From Pseudomonadota bacterium (GTDB lineage Bacteria; Pseudomonadota; Gammaproteobacteria; Burkholderiales; Rhodocyclaceae), in the NCBI GenBank assembly GCA_018240785.1, contig JAFEFC010000022.1, positions 1 through 64,000 on the forward strand: 64,000 bases of DNA, given 5' to 3'. Below, one piece after another: positions 1-11,618 of this stretch. Under the pieces are notes generated by a model. The model saw only the letters and a program-made list of their open reading frames with translations, was not told the origin of the DNA and searched no databases. A program made the position numbers and the translations under genes. How positions within the stretch are numbered: position 1 is the stretch's first letter; each line of letters begins with the position of its first letter.

Positions 1-1522
1 AGTCGGCATAGGTCACGTAGCGGTCGAAGATGTTCTGGCCGTACTCGGAGTAGCTCTCGAGGTAGGCTGTCTGGCTCGCCTTGCCGATGAACTCCGCGTT
101 GCGCGGCGCCAGGTACTCCTTGATGTACGCCATGTAGCGCGCTTCGCTGTCGGGCGGGTACTGTTCCTGCTCGATCTGCTGCTCGAGCACATACATCAGG
201 TGCACCGGGTTGGCGGCCACTTCGCGGTGGTCGAAGTTGAAGACCTTCGACAGCACCTTGAAGGCGAAGCGGGTCGACAGCCCGGTCATGCCCTCGTCGA
301 CGCCGGCGTAGTCGCGGTACTCCTGGTAGCTCTTGGCCTTCGGGTCGGTGTCCTTGAGGTTCTCGCCGTCATACACCCGCATCTTGGAGAAGATGCTGGA
401 GTTCTCGGGCTCCTTCAGGCGCGACAGCACCGAGAACTGGGCCATCATCTTCAGCGTGTCCGGGGCGCACGGCGCCTCCGACAGCGAGCTGTGGACGAGC
501 AGCTTCTCGTAGATGCGGATCTCGTCGGACACGCGCAGGCAGTAGGGCACCTTGACCGTATAGATGCGGTCGAGGAAGGCCTCGTTGTTCTTGTTGTTCT
601 TGAACGCCACCCACTCGGATTCATTCGAGTGCGCCATCACGATGCCGTCGAACGGGATTGCGCCGAAGCCTTCGGTACCCTTGTAGTTGCCTTCCTGCGT
701 GGCGGTCAGCAGCGGATGCAGCACCTTGATCGGCGCCTTGAACATCTCGACGAATTCGAGCAGCCCGCGGTTGGCCAGGCATAGGCCGCCGGAGTAGCTG
801 TAGGCGTCGGGGTCGTCCTGCGAATACTGCTCGAGTTTGCGGATGTCGATCTTGCCCACCAGCGACGAGATGTCCTGGTTGTTCTCGTCGCCCGGTTCGG
901 TCTTGGCCACGGCCGTCTGCTTGAGCACCGAAGGCGTGAGCTTGACCACGCGGAACTTGGTGATGTCGCCGCCGAACTCGTTCAGTCGCTTGACCGCCCA
1001 CGGGCTCATGATGGTGTTGAGATAACGCCGCGGAATGCCGTAGTCCTCTTCCAGGATGCGGCCATCCTCATTGACGTCGAACAGTCCCAGCGGTGATTCG
1101 TTCACCGGCGAGTCCTTGATCGCGTAGAAGGGCACCTTCTCGATCAGGCTCTTGAGCTTCTCGGCGAGCGAGGACTTGCCGCCACCGACCGGCCCGAGCA
1201 GGTAGAGGATCTGCTTCTTCTCTTCCAGGCCCTGCGCCGCATGGCGGAAGTAGGAGACGATGTGCTCGATCACCTCTTCCATGCCGTAGAAATCACGGAA
1301 AGCGGGGTAGATCTTGAGCACCTTGTTGGAGAAGATGCGCGACAGGCGCGGATCGAGCCGGGTGTCGACGAGCTCCGGTTCGCCGATCGCCATCAGCATG
1401 CGCTCGGCCGCCGTGGCATAGGCGGTGCGGTCGCTGCGGCACAATTCGAGATAGTCCTGCAGGGATATCTCTTCCTCCCGCGCAGCTTCGTAGCGGGCCT
1501 GGTAGGCGTTGAAGATGGTCAT
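1..1522 (-). CDS. prkA: PrkA-family serine protein kinase (YeaG-like), 3' end cut by the window edge
   Basis: Reading from the ATG at 1522 towards position 1 gives 507 residues with no stop, so the last quarter of an approximately 640-residue protein lies outside the window. The P-loop GPVGGGKS is at residues 110-117, preceded by a helical AAA-like N-terminus (FYGMEEVIEHIVSYF) and followed by the segments LGLFDVNEDGR and FDGIVMAHSNESEW that are typical of PrkA. The start is supported by GGAG about 7 bases upstream. In other proteobacteria PrkA/YeaG is induced in stationary phase and nutrient stress and is usually followed by yeaH and a SpoVR-like gene; those would lie left of position 1. It is divergent from tig. 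Family assignment is firm; the substrate is unknown. Confidence 0.93.
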   Translation of the reverse strand, partial: MTIFNAYQARYEAAREEEISLQDYLELCRSDRTAYATAAERMLMAIGEPELVDTRLDPRLSRIFSNKVLKIYPAFRDFYGMEEVIEHIVSYFRHAAQGLEEKKQILYLLGPVGGGKSSLAEKLKSLIEKVPFYAIKDSPVNESPLGLFDVNEDGRILEEDYGIPRRYLNTIMSPWAVKRLNEFGGDITKFRVVKLTPSVLKQTAVAKTEPGDENNQDISSLVGKIDIRKLEQYSQDDPDAYSYSGGLCLANRGLLEFVEMFKAPIKVLHPLLTATQEGNYKGTEGFGAIPFDGIVMAHSNESEWVAFKNNKNNEAFLDRIYTVKVPYCLRVSDEIRIYEKLLVHSSLSEAPCAPDTLKMMAQFSVLSRLKEPENSSIFSKMRVYDGENLKDTDPKAKSYQEYRDYAGVDEGMTGLSTRFAFKVLSKVFNFDHREVAANPVHLMYVLEQQIEQEQYPPDSEARYMAYIKEYLAPRNAEFIGKASQTAYLESYSEYGQNIFDRYVTYAD

Positions 1523-1870
1523 CGCAATGTCTCCTTGCTTTGGGGCCGTTTGGCGGCTCGAAGAGTTATGTGCCTGCGGTCGCGGAGGGAAGCGCGGCGC
1601 CGCCCGGTCTGCGTTGGTGCATGTGCCGAGTCTGACGCTGAGAGACTCTCCGTGCGCGCGAGTTCCATGCTGATTTGTGCTTTTTTGCATAGCCGGCAGC
1701 ATGTTTTTCGCGTCGTCCGACGCTGGAGGGAACCATCGGACCCTGTGCTAGAATCCAAAGTTTCTTCAAACGCGTTCGCGGTGGCTTAGCGCTGAGCAGC
1801 CCTTGCTTTTAGCTTAGATCACGCCCTCGAGGACGGATTTTTTTACTTGTCAGGATCCAGGATCGACCTA
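1523..1870. other. Divergent intergenic region prkA/tig
   Basis: There is no credible gene in these 348 bases. They must carry the divergent promoters of prkA and tig. An extended -10 for tig is visible at 1746-1754. I could not identify a convincing sigma70 or sigma54 promoter for prkA. Short open frames here have no start signal and no recognisable sequence. Confidence 0.6.
1746..1754 (+). promoter_or_regulatory. Extended -10 promoter element upstream of tig
   Basis: TGC followed directly by TAGAAT at 1749-1754 matches an extended -10 element. No good -35 hexamer stands 16-18 bases upstream, which is common for extended -10 promoters. It would give a leader of about 110 bases before tig. 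Confidence 0.5.
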
Positions 1871-3175
1871 ATGCAGACCAACCAGGAAGCCAACAGCGCG
1901 CTGGAGCGCCGCATCGACATGTCCGTGGCGCTGGCGGACATCGAAAAGGAAGTGGATGCGCGCCTCAAGCGCATGGCTCGTACCGTCAAGATGGCCGGTT
2001 TCCGCCCGGGCAAGGTTCCGTTGAAGATCGTCGCCCAGACGCATGGTCCGCAGGCCCGTTCCGAAGCGATCGGCGCGGCGGTGGAGCGCGCTTTCGGCGA
2101 GCAGGTGCGCGAGCAGAACCTGCGTGTCGCGGGCTATCCGCGCATCGAACCCAAGGAGGCTTCGAGCGCTGACGTGCTGGAATTCAGCGCCGTGTTCGAG
2201 GTCTATCCGGAGGTGGTGCCGGGCGACCTCGCCGGCCAGAAGGTGGAGCGTCCGGTGCTGGAAGTGACCGATGCCGAAGTTGACAAGACGATCGAAGTGC
2301 TGCGCAAGCAGCGCACCACCTTCGTTGCCGCCGACCGCGCTGCGGGCGAGGGCGATCGGGTGGCGATCGACTTCGCCGGGCGCAAGGATGGCGAACTGTT
2401 CGAGGGCGGATCGGGCCAGGACTTCCCCTTCGTGATCGGTGCCGGCTCTATGCTCAAGGATTTCGAGAACGCGGTGGTCGGTCTGAAGGCAGGCGAAAGC
2501 AAGACGTTCGACATGACCTTCCCCGACGATTACCACGCCCAGAACCTTGCGGGCCAGGCCGTCCAGTTCGAAGTTTCGGTGAAGGCGGTCGAGGCTCCGG
2601 TGCTGCCGGAAGTGAACAGCGACTTTGCCAAGGCGCTCGGCGTCGCCGACGGTGACGTGGCAAAGCTGCGCGAAGAAGTCAAGACCAACCTCGAGCGCGA
2701 GGTGAAGCGTCGCATCCAGGCAAAGGTCAAGGAGCAGGTCATGGAAGCCCTGCTGGCGGCCACGCCGATCGAAGTGCCCAAGGCGCTGGTGCAGGCCGAG
2801 TCGAACCAGCTCGCCGACAACGCCCGGCGTGACCTCGAGATGCGCGGTCTCAAGAGCAAGGACATCCCGGTCGAGTCGTCGTGGTTCGCCGACCAGGCGG
2901 AGCGCCGTGTCAAGCTGGGCCTGATCATGGCCGAGCTCGTCAAGGCCAATGAACTGCATGCCAAGCCGGAGCAGGTGCGTGCGCTGATCGAAGAAATGGC
3001 CCAGAGTTACGAAGACCCGGCCGAACTGGTACGCTGGTATTACGCGCAGCCGGACCGCCTGGCTCAGGCCGAGTCGGTTGTGATCGAGGACAACGTGGTC
3101 GCCTGGGTGTGCGAGAAGGCCGACACGAGCGACAAGTCGATCGCGTTTGACGAACTGATGGGTAACGCGGCCTGA
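1871..3175 (+). CDS. tig: Trigger factor, ribosome-bound chaperone and prolyl isomerase
   Basis: 434 residues. The N-terminal ribosome-binding domain carries the signature GFRPGKVP near residue 45. The FKBP-type isomerase domain follows at about 150-245 (GDRVAIDFAGRKDGELFEGG), then the long helical C-terminal chaperone domain. The ATG at 1871 is chosen because MQTNQEAN followed by LERRIDMSVAL aligns with the usual trigger factor start; an in-frame TTG at 1847 adds eight residues without support. It binds ribosomal protein L23 at the exit tunnel and shields nascent chains. The gene leads the conserved tig-clpP-clpX-lon block; clpP follows after 20 bases. Confidence 0.98.
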   Translation: MQTNQEANSALERRIDMSVALADIEKEVDARLKRMARTVKMAGFRPGKVPLKIVAQTHGPQARSEAIGAAVERAFGEQVREQNLRVAGYPRIEPKEASSADVLEFSAVFEVYPEVVPGDLAGQKVERPVLEVTDAEVDKTIEVLRKQRTTFVAADRAAGEGDRVAIDFAGRKDGELFEGGSGQDFPFVIGAGSMLKDFENAVVGLKAGESKTFDMTFPDDYHAQNLAGQAVQFEVSVKAVEAPVLPEVNSDFAKALGVADGDVAKLREEVKTNLEREVKRRIQAKVKEQVMEALLAATPIEVPKALVQAESNQLADNARRDLEMRGLKSKDIPVESSWFADQAERRVKLGLIMAELVKANELHAKPEQVRALIEEMAQSYEDPAELVRWYYAQPDRLAQAESVVIEDNVVAWVCEKADTSDKSIAFDELMGNAA

Positions 3176-3195
3176 TGCCGCAAAGGGTCTGACGA

Positions 3196-3834
3196 ATGAT
3201 GCAAGGAACACCACAGCACAACAGCGACTGGAACCCGGTCGGTCTCGGCCTGGTACCGATGGTGGTCGAACAGAGCGGTCGTGGCGAACGCGCCTACGAC
3301 ATCTATTCGCGCCTTCTGAAGGAGCGGGTGGTGTTCCTCGTCGGCCCCGTCAATGACGTGACGGCCAATCTGATCGTCGCCCAGTTGCTCTTCCTGGAGT
3401 CGGAGAATCCGGACAAGGACATCTATTTCTACATCAATTCTCCGGGCGGTTCGGTCACGGCCGGCATGGCGATCTACGACACCATGCAGTTCATCAAGCC
3501 GCACGTGAGCACCCTGTGCATCGGCCAGGCTGCGAGCATGGGTGCCTTCCTGCTGGCGGCGGGGGAGAAGGGCAAGCGTTATTGCCTGCCCAACTCCCGC
3601 GTGATGATCCATCAGCCGCTGGGCGGGTTCCAGGGCCAGGCGTCGGACATCGAGATCCATGCCCGCGAGATCCTGTACCTGCGCGAGCGCCTCAACAGCA
3701 TGCTGGCCAAGCACACCGGCCAGACCATCGAACAGATCGAGAAAGACACCGACCGCGACAACTTCATGTCCGCCGCGGCAGCCGTCGAATACGGGCTGAT
3801 CGACAAGGTGCTGACCAGCCGCGCCGACGCCTGA
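3196..3834 (+). CDS. clpP: ATP-dependent Clp protease, proteolytic subunit ClpP
   Basis: 212 residues, the normal length. The serine-protease triad is visible as Ser114 (GQAASMGAF), His139 ([10 protein letters not shown]) and Asp188 (DRDNFM), each three positions beyond the E. coli numbering. ClpP forms a double heptameric barrel and degrades unfolded or tagged proteins delivered by ClpX or ClpA. AAAGG lies upstream of the tandem ATGATG at 3196. It is 20 bases after tig and 16 bases before clpX, so the three genes are very probably cotranscribed. Confidence 0.98.
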   Translation: MMQGTPQHNSDWNPVGLGLVPMVVEQSGRGERAYDIYSRLLKERVVFLVGPVNDVTANLIVAQLLFLESENPDKDIYFYINSPGGSVTAGMAIYDTMQFIKPHVSTLCIGQAASMGAFLLAAGEKGKRYCLPNSRVMIHQPLGGFQGQASDIEIHAREILYLRERLNSMLAKHTGQTIEQIEKDTDRDNFMSAAAAVEYGLIDKVLTSRADA

Positions 3835-3850
3835 TCCGGGAGAACAGACC

Positions 3851-5119
<1,269 letters not shown>

Positions 5120-5127
5120 TGCCCCCC

Positions 5128-5150
5128 GCGGCCGGATTTCATCCGGTCGC
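5128..5150 (+). terminator. Weak hairpin after clpX
   Basis: GCGGCCGGAT (5128-5137) pairs with ATCCGGTCGC (5141-5150) around the loop TTC, with one G-T pair. No T-run follows, so it may only partly terminate clpX transcription or stabilise the 3' end of the mRNA before the separate lon promoter. Confidence 0.35.
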
Positions 5151-5159
5151 CACCCGCCG

Positions 5160-5187
5160 CTTGAATTTCCAGGTCACGCCCACATAT
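5160..5187 (+). promoter_or_regulatory. Heat-shock (sigma32-type) promoter of lon
   Basis: CTTGAA at 5160-5165 and CCCACATAT at 5179-5187 are separated by 13 bases. This resembles the sigma32 consensus CTTGAA - 11 to 15 bases - CCCCATNT. lon is a classical sigma32 gene in enterobacteria. Transcription would start near 5194, leaving a short leader with AAGGA at 5206-5210. Confidence 0.6.
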
Positions 5188-5198
5188 GGGTGTGACCT
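5171..5198. repeat. 12-bp inverted repeat over the lon -10 region
   Basis: AGGTCACGCCCA (5171-5182) and TGGGTGTGACCT (5187-5198) are complementary (one G-T) around a 4-base centre. The repeat covers the -10 half of the proposed heat-shock promoter, so it could be a repressor operator. If transcription starts further upstream it could be an mRNA hairpin just before the ribosome binding site. Confidence 0.7.
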
Positions 5199-5218
5199 TT
5201 CTGATAAGGAAAATGAAA

Positions 5219-7648
<2,430 letters not shown>

Positions 7649-7680
7649 TCGGGCGGTGCCGACCAGGCAAGAGCCCGACC

Positions 7681-7725
7681 AACAGGGGCGTGGCATGCTC
7701 TGCATGCCACGCCCCTGTTGCATTT
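7681..7725 (+). terminator. Perfect 18-bp hairpin terminator after lon
   Basis: AACAGGGGCGTGGCATGC (7681-7698) is exactly complementary to GCATGCCACGCCCCTGTT (7702-7719) around TCT. GCATTT follows. The stem lies between lon and the HU promoter and isolates the two units, although the T-tract is short. Confidence 0.75.
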
Positions 7726-7732
7726 CACCCGC

Positions 7733-7762
7733 TTGACACGGCGATTTTTCGCGCGCTATAAA
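7733..7762 (+). promoter_or_regulatory. Sigma70 promoter of the HU gene
   Basis: TTGACA at 7733-7738 and TATAAA at 7757-7762 with an 18-base spacer. This is the strongest-looking housekeeping promoter in the window, as expected for an abundant nucleoid protein. It predicts a leader of about 110 bases before the gene. Confidence 0.8.
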
Positions 7763-7878
7763 TCCGATGCAGTTTGCAAGACCGCTCGAGTTTCCGTGAA
7801 AGTCACGCCGATGGCGGTTCGTTCCGAGTCGGTGACGTTGTGCAATTAGATCGCAGTACTCATCGAGGGAGCCGCTTC

Positions 7879-8151
7879 ATGAACAAGTCTGAACTGATCG
7901 ATGCAATTGCCGCTCATGCGGATATCTCAAAGGCGGCTGCCGGTCGTGCGCTCGATGGCGCACTCGAGGCGGTCCGGGGGGCGCTGGAGAAGGGGGACTC
8001 AGTGACGCTCGTCGGTTTCGGCACCTTCCATGTGGGTGAGCGTGCTGCGCGCACGGGTCGGAATCCGAGGACGGGCAAGAACATCAAGATCAAGGCAGCC
8101 AAGGTGCCGAAGTTCAGGCCTGGAAAAGGTCTCAAGGATGCGCTAAACTAA
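7879..8151 (+). CDS. hupB: DNA-binding protein HU (beta type)
   Basis: 90 residues, the standard HU length. The signature [18 protein letters not shown] lies at about residues 46-63 and forms the DNA-binding arm base; the start [11 protein letters not shown] is typical. An upstream in-frame start at 7774 is rejected because GAGGGA (7865-7870) sits eight bases before the ATG at 7879. HU bends and wraps DNA and helps organise the nucleoid. The tig-clpP-clpX-lon-hupB order is widely conserved in proteobacteria. Confidence 0.97.
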   Translation: MNKSELIDAIAAHADISKAAAGRALDGALEAVRGALEKGDSVTLVGFGTFHVGERAARTGRNPRTGKNIKIKAAKVPKFRPGKGLKDALN

Positions 8152-8196
8152 TGCGCTTCGCCGGGCGGGCATTCTTCCGTTGCCCCTAAGCGCGAG

Positions 8197-8272
8197 GGGT
8201 GCTTAGCTCAGTCGGTAGAGCGCTAGCCTTACAAGCTGGATGTCGGCGGTTCGATCCCGTCAGCACCCACCA
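8197..8272 (+). tRNA. tRNA-Val (UAC)
   Basis: A 76-base cloverleaf: acceptor GGGTGCT pairs with AGCACCC, the D-arm AGCTCAGTCGGTAGAGC is standard, the anticodon loop CTTACAA gives UAC, and the T-loop TTCGATC is present. CCA is encoded at 8270-8272. It starts 45 bases after the HU gene and may be cotranscribed with it; a terminator follows. Confidence 0.96.
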
Positions 8273-8559
8273 GTTTCCCGAAGCCCGGCCGATGTCCGGG
8301 CTTTTGCTTTGCGCGCCCTGCATGGGCGCGCTCCAGCGGGTGCAAGGCCCGCTGCAAGTTGACCACAGCAGACGAAATAAGCGCCCTTGCGCGATGGTGC
8401 GCGCCGACGTTTATGCACGCGTCGCGCGGCACGACCAAGCCGAATACCCCATATTGAGGCGAAGATTGCTTGCGCGATTGCTGCAACGCGGCAAAATTCG
8501 AGGCTTGACCTGTTCGTGCCGGACACCCGCGCTCAATCCACTTTAGCGGGAAATCCACC
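8273..8559. other. Non-coding gap between tRNA-Val and the phasin-like gene
   Basis: Apart from the terminator at 8281-8305 I see no gene. Frames reading through the tRNA on either strand are artefacts. A possible weak promoter for the next gene is TTGCGC - 17 bases - AAAATT close to 8475-8500. Confidence 0.5.
8281..8308 (+). terminator. Terminator after tRNA-Val (UAC)
   Basis: AAGCCCGG (8281-8288) pairs with CCGGGCTT (8296-8303), followed by TTGCTTT. It is a compact intrinsic terminator nine bases beyond the tRNA. Confidence 0.8.
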
Positions 8560-8862
8560 ATGCAGCAGCAGGGCCTTGCCGAGCTTGTCGATGCCCGCAT
8601 CGGGGCATTCAGGCTGACGCTTGCGCAGGAACTCGATCACGCGACAAGGACCGCACCAAGCGGGTCCGAAGCGCTGCTCGAAGGCGTGAAATCGGCGCTT
8701 GCGGCGGGCTATACGGCCTATGACCGGATGAGCCGGGCTTCAAGGGAACCGGCCGGCATTGGCGGGACCCACTTGATCGGTTTGAGCGAAGATGCTGTCC
8801 ATCCGGTGCGCGAAGAGGGTGCGCAGTCAGCGCTGAAGGCCTGCGGCACAGCTCCCAAATAG
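8560..8862 (+). CDS. Short phasin-like protein (C-terminal phasin segment only)
   Basis: 100 residues. Residues 5-65 (LAELVDARIGAF, LDHATRTAPSGSEALLEGVKS, ALAAGYTAYDRMSRAS) resemble the middle-to-C-terminal part of betaproteobacterial phasins, which cover polyhydroxyalkanoate granules and commonly show NAPAGSE, KSALAAAN and AYDS motifs. The usual N-terminal half of a phasin is absent, and none of the upstream frames contains it. The last 35 residues (EPAGIGGTHLIG onwards) are unlike phasins. GGGAA precedes the ATG. It is either a miniature phasin or a decayed remnant; no polyhydroxyalkanoate genes lie nearby. Recognition is by eye only. Confidence 0.5.
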   Translation: MQQQGLAELVDARIGAFRLTLAQELDHATRTAPSGSEALLEGVKSALAAGYTAYDRMSRASREPAGIGGTHLIGLSEDAVHPVREEGAQSALKACGTAPK

Positions 8863-8906
8863 GGTCTTGCAGGGCCTGAAGGTGAGCATGAATTGTGTTT
8901 CCGTGC

Positions 8907-8935
8907 TTGACGACCGGAAACCCGGCTCCTAAAAT
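8907..8935 (+). promoter_or_regulatory. Sigma70 promoter of the tandem tRNA-Val genes
   Basis: TTGACG at 8907-8912 and TAAAAT at 8930-8935, spacer 17 bases. The start would be close to 8942, about ten bases before the first tRNA. A G/C-rich stretch (GCGGCC) follows the -10, as in stringently controlled tRNA promoters. Confidence 0.75.
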
Positions 8936-8952
8936 GCGGCCTCTTCTTTCGG

Positions 8953-9027
8953 GGGCGGTTAGCTCAGCGGTAGAGCACTGCCTTCACACGGCAGGGGTCA
9001 CTGGTTCGATCCCAGTACCGCCCACCA
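8953..9027 (+). tRNA. tRNA-Val (CAC), copy 1
   Basis: 75 bases: acceptor GGGCGGT/ACCGCCC, anticodon stem CTGCC/GGCAG with loop TTCACAC giving CAC, T-loop TTCGATC, encoded CCA at 9025-9027. It reads the valine codon GUG, which is heavily used in this GC-rich genome. Confidence 0.96.
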
Positions 9028-9093
9028 CCGTCCTTGCGGTGAAGTCCCCGAAAAGTTCCGATCGCGACATGCGTCCCTGCTTGTCACAGAATC

Positions 9094-9168
9094 GGGCGGT
9101 TAGCTCAGCGGTAGAGCACTGCCTTCACACGGCAGGGGTCACTGGTTCGATCCCAGTACCGCCCACCA
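9094..9168 (+). tRNA. tRNA-Val (CAC), copy 2
   Basis: Identical over all 75 bases to the copy at 8953-9027 and separated from it by 66 unrelated bases. CCA is encoded at 9166-9168. The two are probably processed from one transcript that ends at the hairpin at 9179-9208. Confidence 0.96.
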
Positions 9169-9178
9169 CATTCCGGCA

Positions 9179-9213
9179 AAAGGCCGACTCGCTGACGGGT
9201 CGGCCTTTCTGTT
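9179..9213 (+). terminator. Terminator of the tRNA-Val tandem
   Basis: AAAGGCCGAC (9179-9188) pairs with GTCGGCCTTT (9199-9208), followed by CTGTTTG. It lies ten bases after the second tRNA. Confidence 0.82.
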
Positions 9214-9297
9214 TGTGCTGCGTGACGTGCGTCAGCTTGCGCGGCTTTCCGCGGCTGTTTACCTTTCGCGTATCGAAGATGCCGAGGAGGAATGGGA

Positions 9298-9747
9298 ATG
9301 GATCAGCGCTACCTGGACGATCTCGCGCCCGGGCAGAGGTTCGTCACGCCAGGGATCACCCTCACCGAGGCCGAGATCATCGATTTCGCCTTACGCTACG
9401 ACCCCCAGCCGTTCCACCTGGATGTGGTCGCCGCGGCGCAGTCGCCTTATGGTGGCCTGATCGCCAGCGGGTTCCAGACTTTTGCGCTGTGTTTCCGCTT
9501 GTTCATCCAGAGCGGCATGCTGCAGAAGAGCAGTATCGGGTCGCCCGGTTGCGACGAACTGCGCTGGTATGCCCCGGTGCGGCCTGGCGATACGCTGCAT
9601 TCCGAAGTTGAAGTGCTCGACGTCCGTCCGTCGAGGACCAAGCCCGACCGTGGCATCGCGCGCCTGCAATACCGTGCGCTGAATCAACGTGGCGAAGTGG
9701 TGGCAAGTTTCATCGGCAACCACCTGCTGTTGCGCCAGCTCGCCTGA
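9298..9747 (+). CDS. MaoC-like hot-dog dehydratase/hydratase
   Basis: 149 residues from the ATG at 9298, which has AGGAGG (9285-9290) seven bases upstream; the ATG at 9292 is only one base from it. The single hot-dog fold shows the (R)-hydratase pattern: FALRYDPQPFHLD at about 29-41, then SPYGGLIASGFQTFALCFRL. The YDPQPFHLD segment corresponds to the catalytic Asp/His motif of (R)-specific enoyl-CoA hydratases. The substrate is unknown; related proteins hydrate 2-enoyl-CoA in fatty-acid or polyhydroxyalkanoate metabolism. The M61 peptidase follows 53 bases later. Confidence 0.85.
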   Translation: MDQRYLDDLAPGQRFVTPGITLTEAEIIDFALRYDPQPFHLDVVAAAQSPYGGLIASGFQTFALCFRLFIQSGMLQKSSIGSPGCDELRWYAPVRPGDTLHSEVEVLDVRPSRTKPDRGIARLQYRALNQRGEVVASFIGNHLLLRQLA

Positions 9748-9800
9748 TCGCCCGTCTTGCGCCACCGAAGCTTTCTCGCAGAACCCGATCTTCTCGCGCC

Positions 9801-11618
9801 ATGACAAATGTCCTGCCGCCGGTGCGTTATCGCATCCGCCCCCATCGCCCCGACGCCCATCTGTTTGCGGTCGACTGCATCGTCGCCGATCCCGATCCGG
9901 CTGGACAGGTTTTCCGCCTGCCTGCCTGGATTCCCGGCAGCTACATGATCCGCGAGTTCGCGCGCAACATCGTCAGCCTGCGGGCGAGCGTGGATGGCGA
10001 GGCGGTCGCATTCGAAAAGCTGGACAAACATAGCTGGCAAGTCGAGCCACTGGCGCAGGGTGCAGTGCTTACGCTGAGCTACGAAGTCTATGCGTGGGAT
10101 CTCTCGGTGCGCGCGGCTCACCTGGACTCGACGCATGGATTCTTCAACGGGACCAGCGTCTTTCTGGCGCCGGACGGCCGATCGACACGGCCCTGCCTGG
10201 TCGATATCCAGCGCCCGGACGGCAACGAATACCGCGACTGGCAGGTGGTGACGGCGCTGCCGCGCGCGCGCGATGCGGCCGGTGCAGCCTGGATTTACGG
10301 CTTCGGCATGTACCGGGCGGAGGACTACGACGAGCTGATCGATCATCCGGTCGAGATGGGGCGCTTCGCGCTGGCCCAATTCGAGGCCGGTGGCGTACGA
10401 CACGATATCGCGCTGACGGGGCGCCACGACTGCGACACCGAGCGCCTCGCCGCAGACCTGCAACGTGTCTGCAACTGGCAGATCGACCTGTTCGGAACAC
10501 CGCCGCCGATGGACTACTACGCCTTCCTGACCATGGTGGTCGGCGAAGGCTATGGCGGGCTGGAGCATCGCGCTTCGACGGCCCTGATCGCCAGTCGCAG
10601 TGATCTGCCGTGGAAGGGCATGCAAGGGCTGCCCGATGGCTACAAGGCCTTCCTCGGCTTGTGCAGCCACGAATACTTCCATACGTGGAACGTCAAGCGC
10701 ATCAAACCGGCGGCATTCACGCCCTACGATCTGGCGAACGAGAACTACACCCGCTTGCTGTGGGCGTTCGAAGGCTTCACCTCCTACTATGACGACCTGG
10801 CGCTCGTGCGCTCGGGCGTCATCGCCCTAGAGGATTATCTCGGCCTGCTCGGCAAGACGATCTCCAACGTGCTTCACATGCCTGGGCGGATGAAGCAGAG
10901 TGTTGCCGATTCCTCGTTCGACGCCTGGATCAAGTACTACCGGCAGGACGAGAACTCGCCCAACGCCATCGTCAGCTATTACGCCAAGGGTGCCCTGATC
11001 GCACTGGCACTTGACCTCCAATTGCGCGCGGCGACGGGCGGCCGGGGCGCGCTTGATGATGTGATGCGCTTGCTGTGGCAGCGTCACGGGCAGACCGGGG
11101 TGGGGGTGCCTGAGGACGGCATCTTCGACGCCGTCGCCGAGGTGGGCACCACGTACGGGAGCGCATCGCTCGGCAGGCGCCTGTCACGCTGGCTGAAGAA
11201 TACGGTGCAGGGCACCGACGACCTGCCGCTGCCTCGCCTGCTGAAAACCTTTGGCGTCGACTATCGCGCCGAGGCGGCCGGCAAGGGGCCGACACTCGGC
11301 ATCAAGCTCGTTGCAGGCGCGGGCGAGGCCAGAATCGCCAACGTGTTCGAGGGAGGCGCCGCGCAGGCGGCCGGGTTGTCGGCGGGTGATGTGCTGGTGG
11401 CACTGGACGGCTTGCGGATTTCGCCTGGCGGCCTCGATGCCAGCCTCTCCCGACATGCCGTCGGCGACATTGTCGAGATCCACGCGTTCCGGCGCGACGA
11501 GCTGATGCGTTTCAGCGTCGCACTCGCCGCGCAGCCAGCCGACTCGATTTCACTCAAGCTTGTCCCGCGACCGGGCGAGAGGGCGGGGCGCCTGCGTCGC
11601 GGCTGGCTCGGCGGCTGA
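9801..11618 (+). CDS. M61 family metallopeptidase with PDZ domain (glycyl aminopeptidase type)
   Basis: 605 residues. The zinc motif HEYFH is at 290-294 followed by TWNVKRIKP, and the glutamate ligand region ENYTRLLWAFEGFTSYYDD comes about 25 residues later; this pattern defines M61. The N-terminal part is a beta-rich M61 domain (LPAWIPGSYMIREFARNIV) and a C-terminal PDZ domain lies at about 490-590 (GGAAQAAGLSAGDVLVALDG). No signal peptide is evident, so it is predicted cytoplasmic. Its stop codon directly abuts that of the convergent MATE gene with no base between them. Confidence 0.92.
   Translation: MTNVLPPVRYRIRPHRPDAHLFAVDCIVADPDPAGQVFRLPAWIPGSYMIREFARNIVSLRASVDGEAVAFEKLDKHSWQVEPLAQGAVLTLSYEVYAWDLSVRAAHLDSTHGFFNGTSVFLAPDGRSTRPCLVDIQRPDGNEYRDWQVVTALPRARDAAGAAWIYGFGMYRAEDYDELIDHPVEMGRFALAQFEAGGVRHDIALTGRHDCDTERLAADLQRVCNWQIDLFGTPPPMDYYAFLTMVVGEGYGGLEHRASTALIASRSDLPWKGMQGLPDGYKAFLGLCSHEYFHTWNVKRIKPAAFTPYDLANENYTRLLWAFEGFTSYYDDLALVRSGVIALEDYLGLLGKTISNVLHMPGRMKQSVADSSFDAWIKYYRQDENSPNAIVSYYAKGALIALALDLQLRAATGGRGALDDVMRLLWQRHGQTGVGVPEDGIFDAVAEVGTTYGSASLGRRLSRWLKNTVQGTDDLPLPRLLKTFGVDYRAEAAGKGPTLGIKLVAGAGEARIANVFEGGAAQAAGLSAGDVLVALDGLRISPGGLDASLSRHAVGDIVEIHAFRRDELMRFSVALAAQPADSISLKLVPRPGERAGRLRRGWLGG

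Noticed and set aside
1523-1870. Sigma54 promoter for prkA
   Set aside because: No GG-N10-GC pair with correct spacing was found on the minus strand.
8229-8600. Minus-strand frame ending in GADGIEPPTSSL
   Set aside because: That peptide is the antisense translation of a tRNA gene, a well-known annotation artefact; the rest has no recognisable sequence.
8895-9611. Plus-strand frame with a repeated AVSSAVEHCLHTAGVTGSIP segment
   Set aside because: The repeat is the translation of the two identical tRNA-Val genes; the remainder runs out of frame through the MaoC-like gene.
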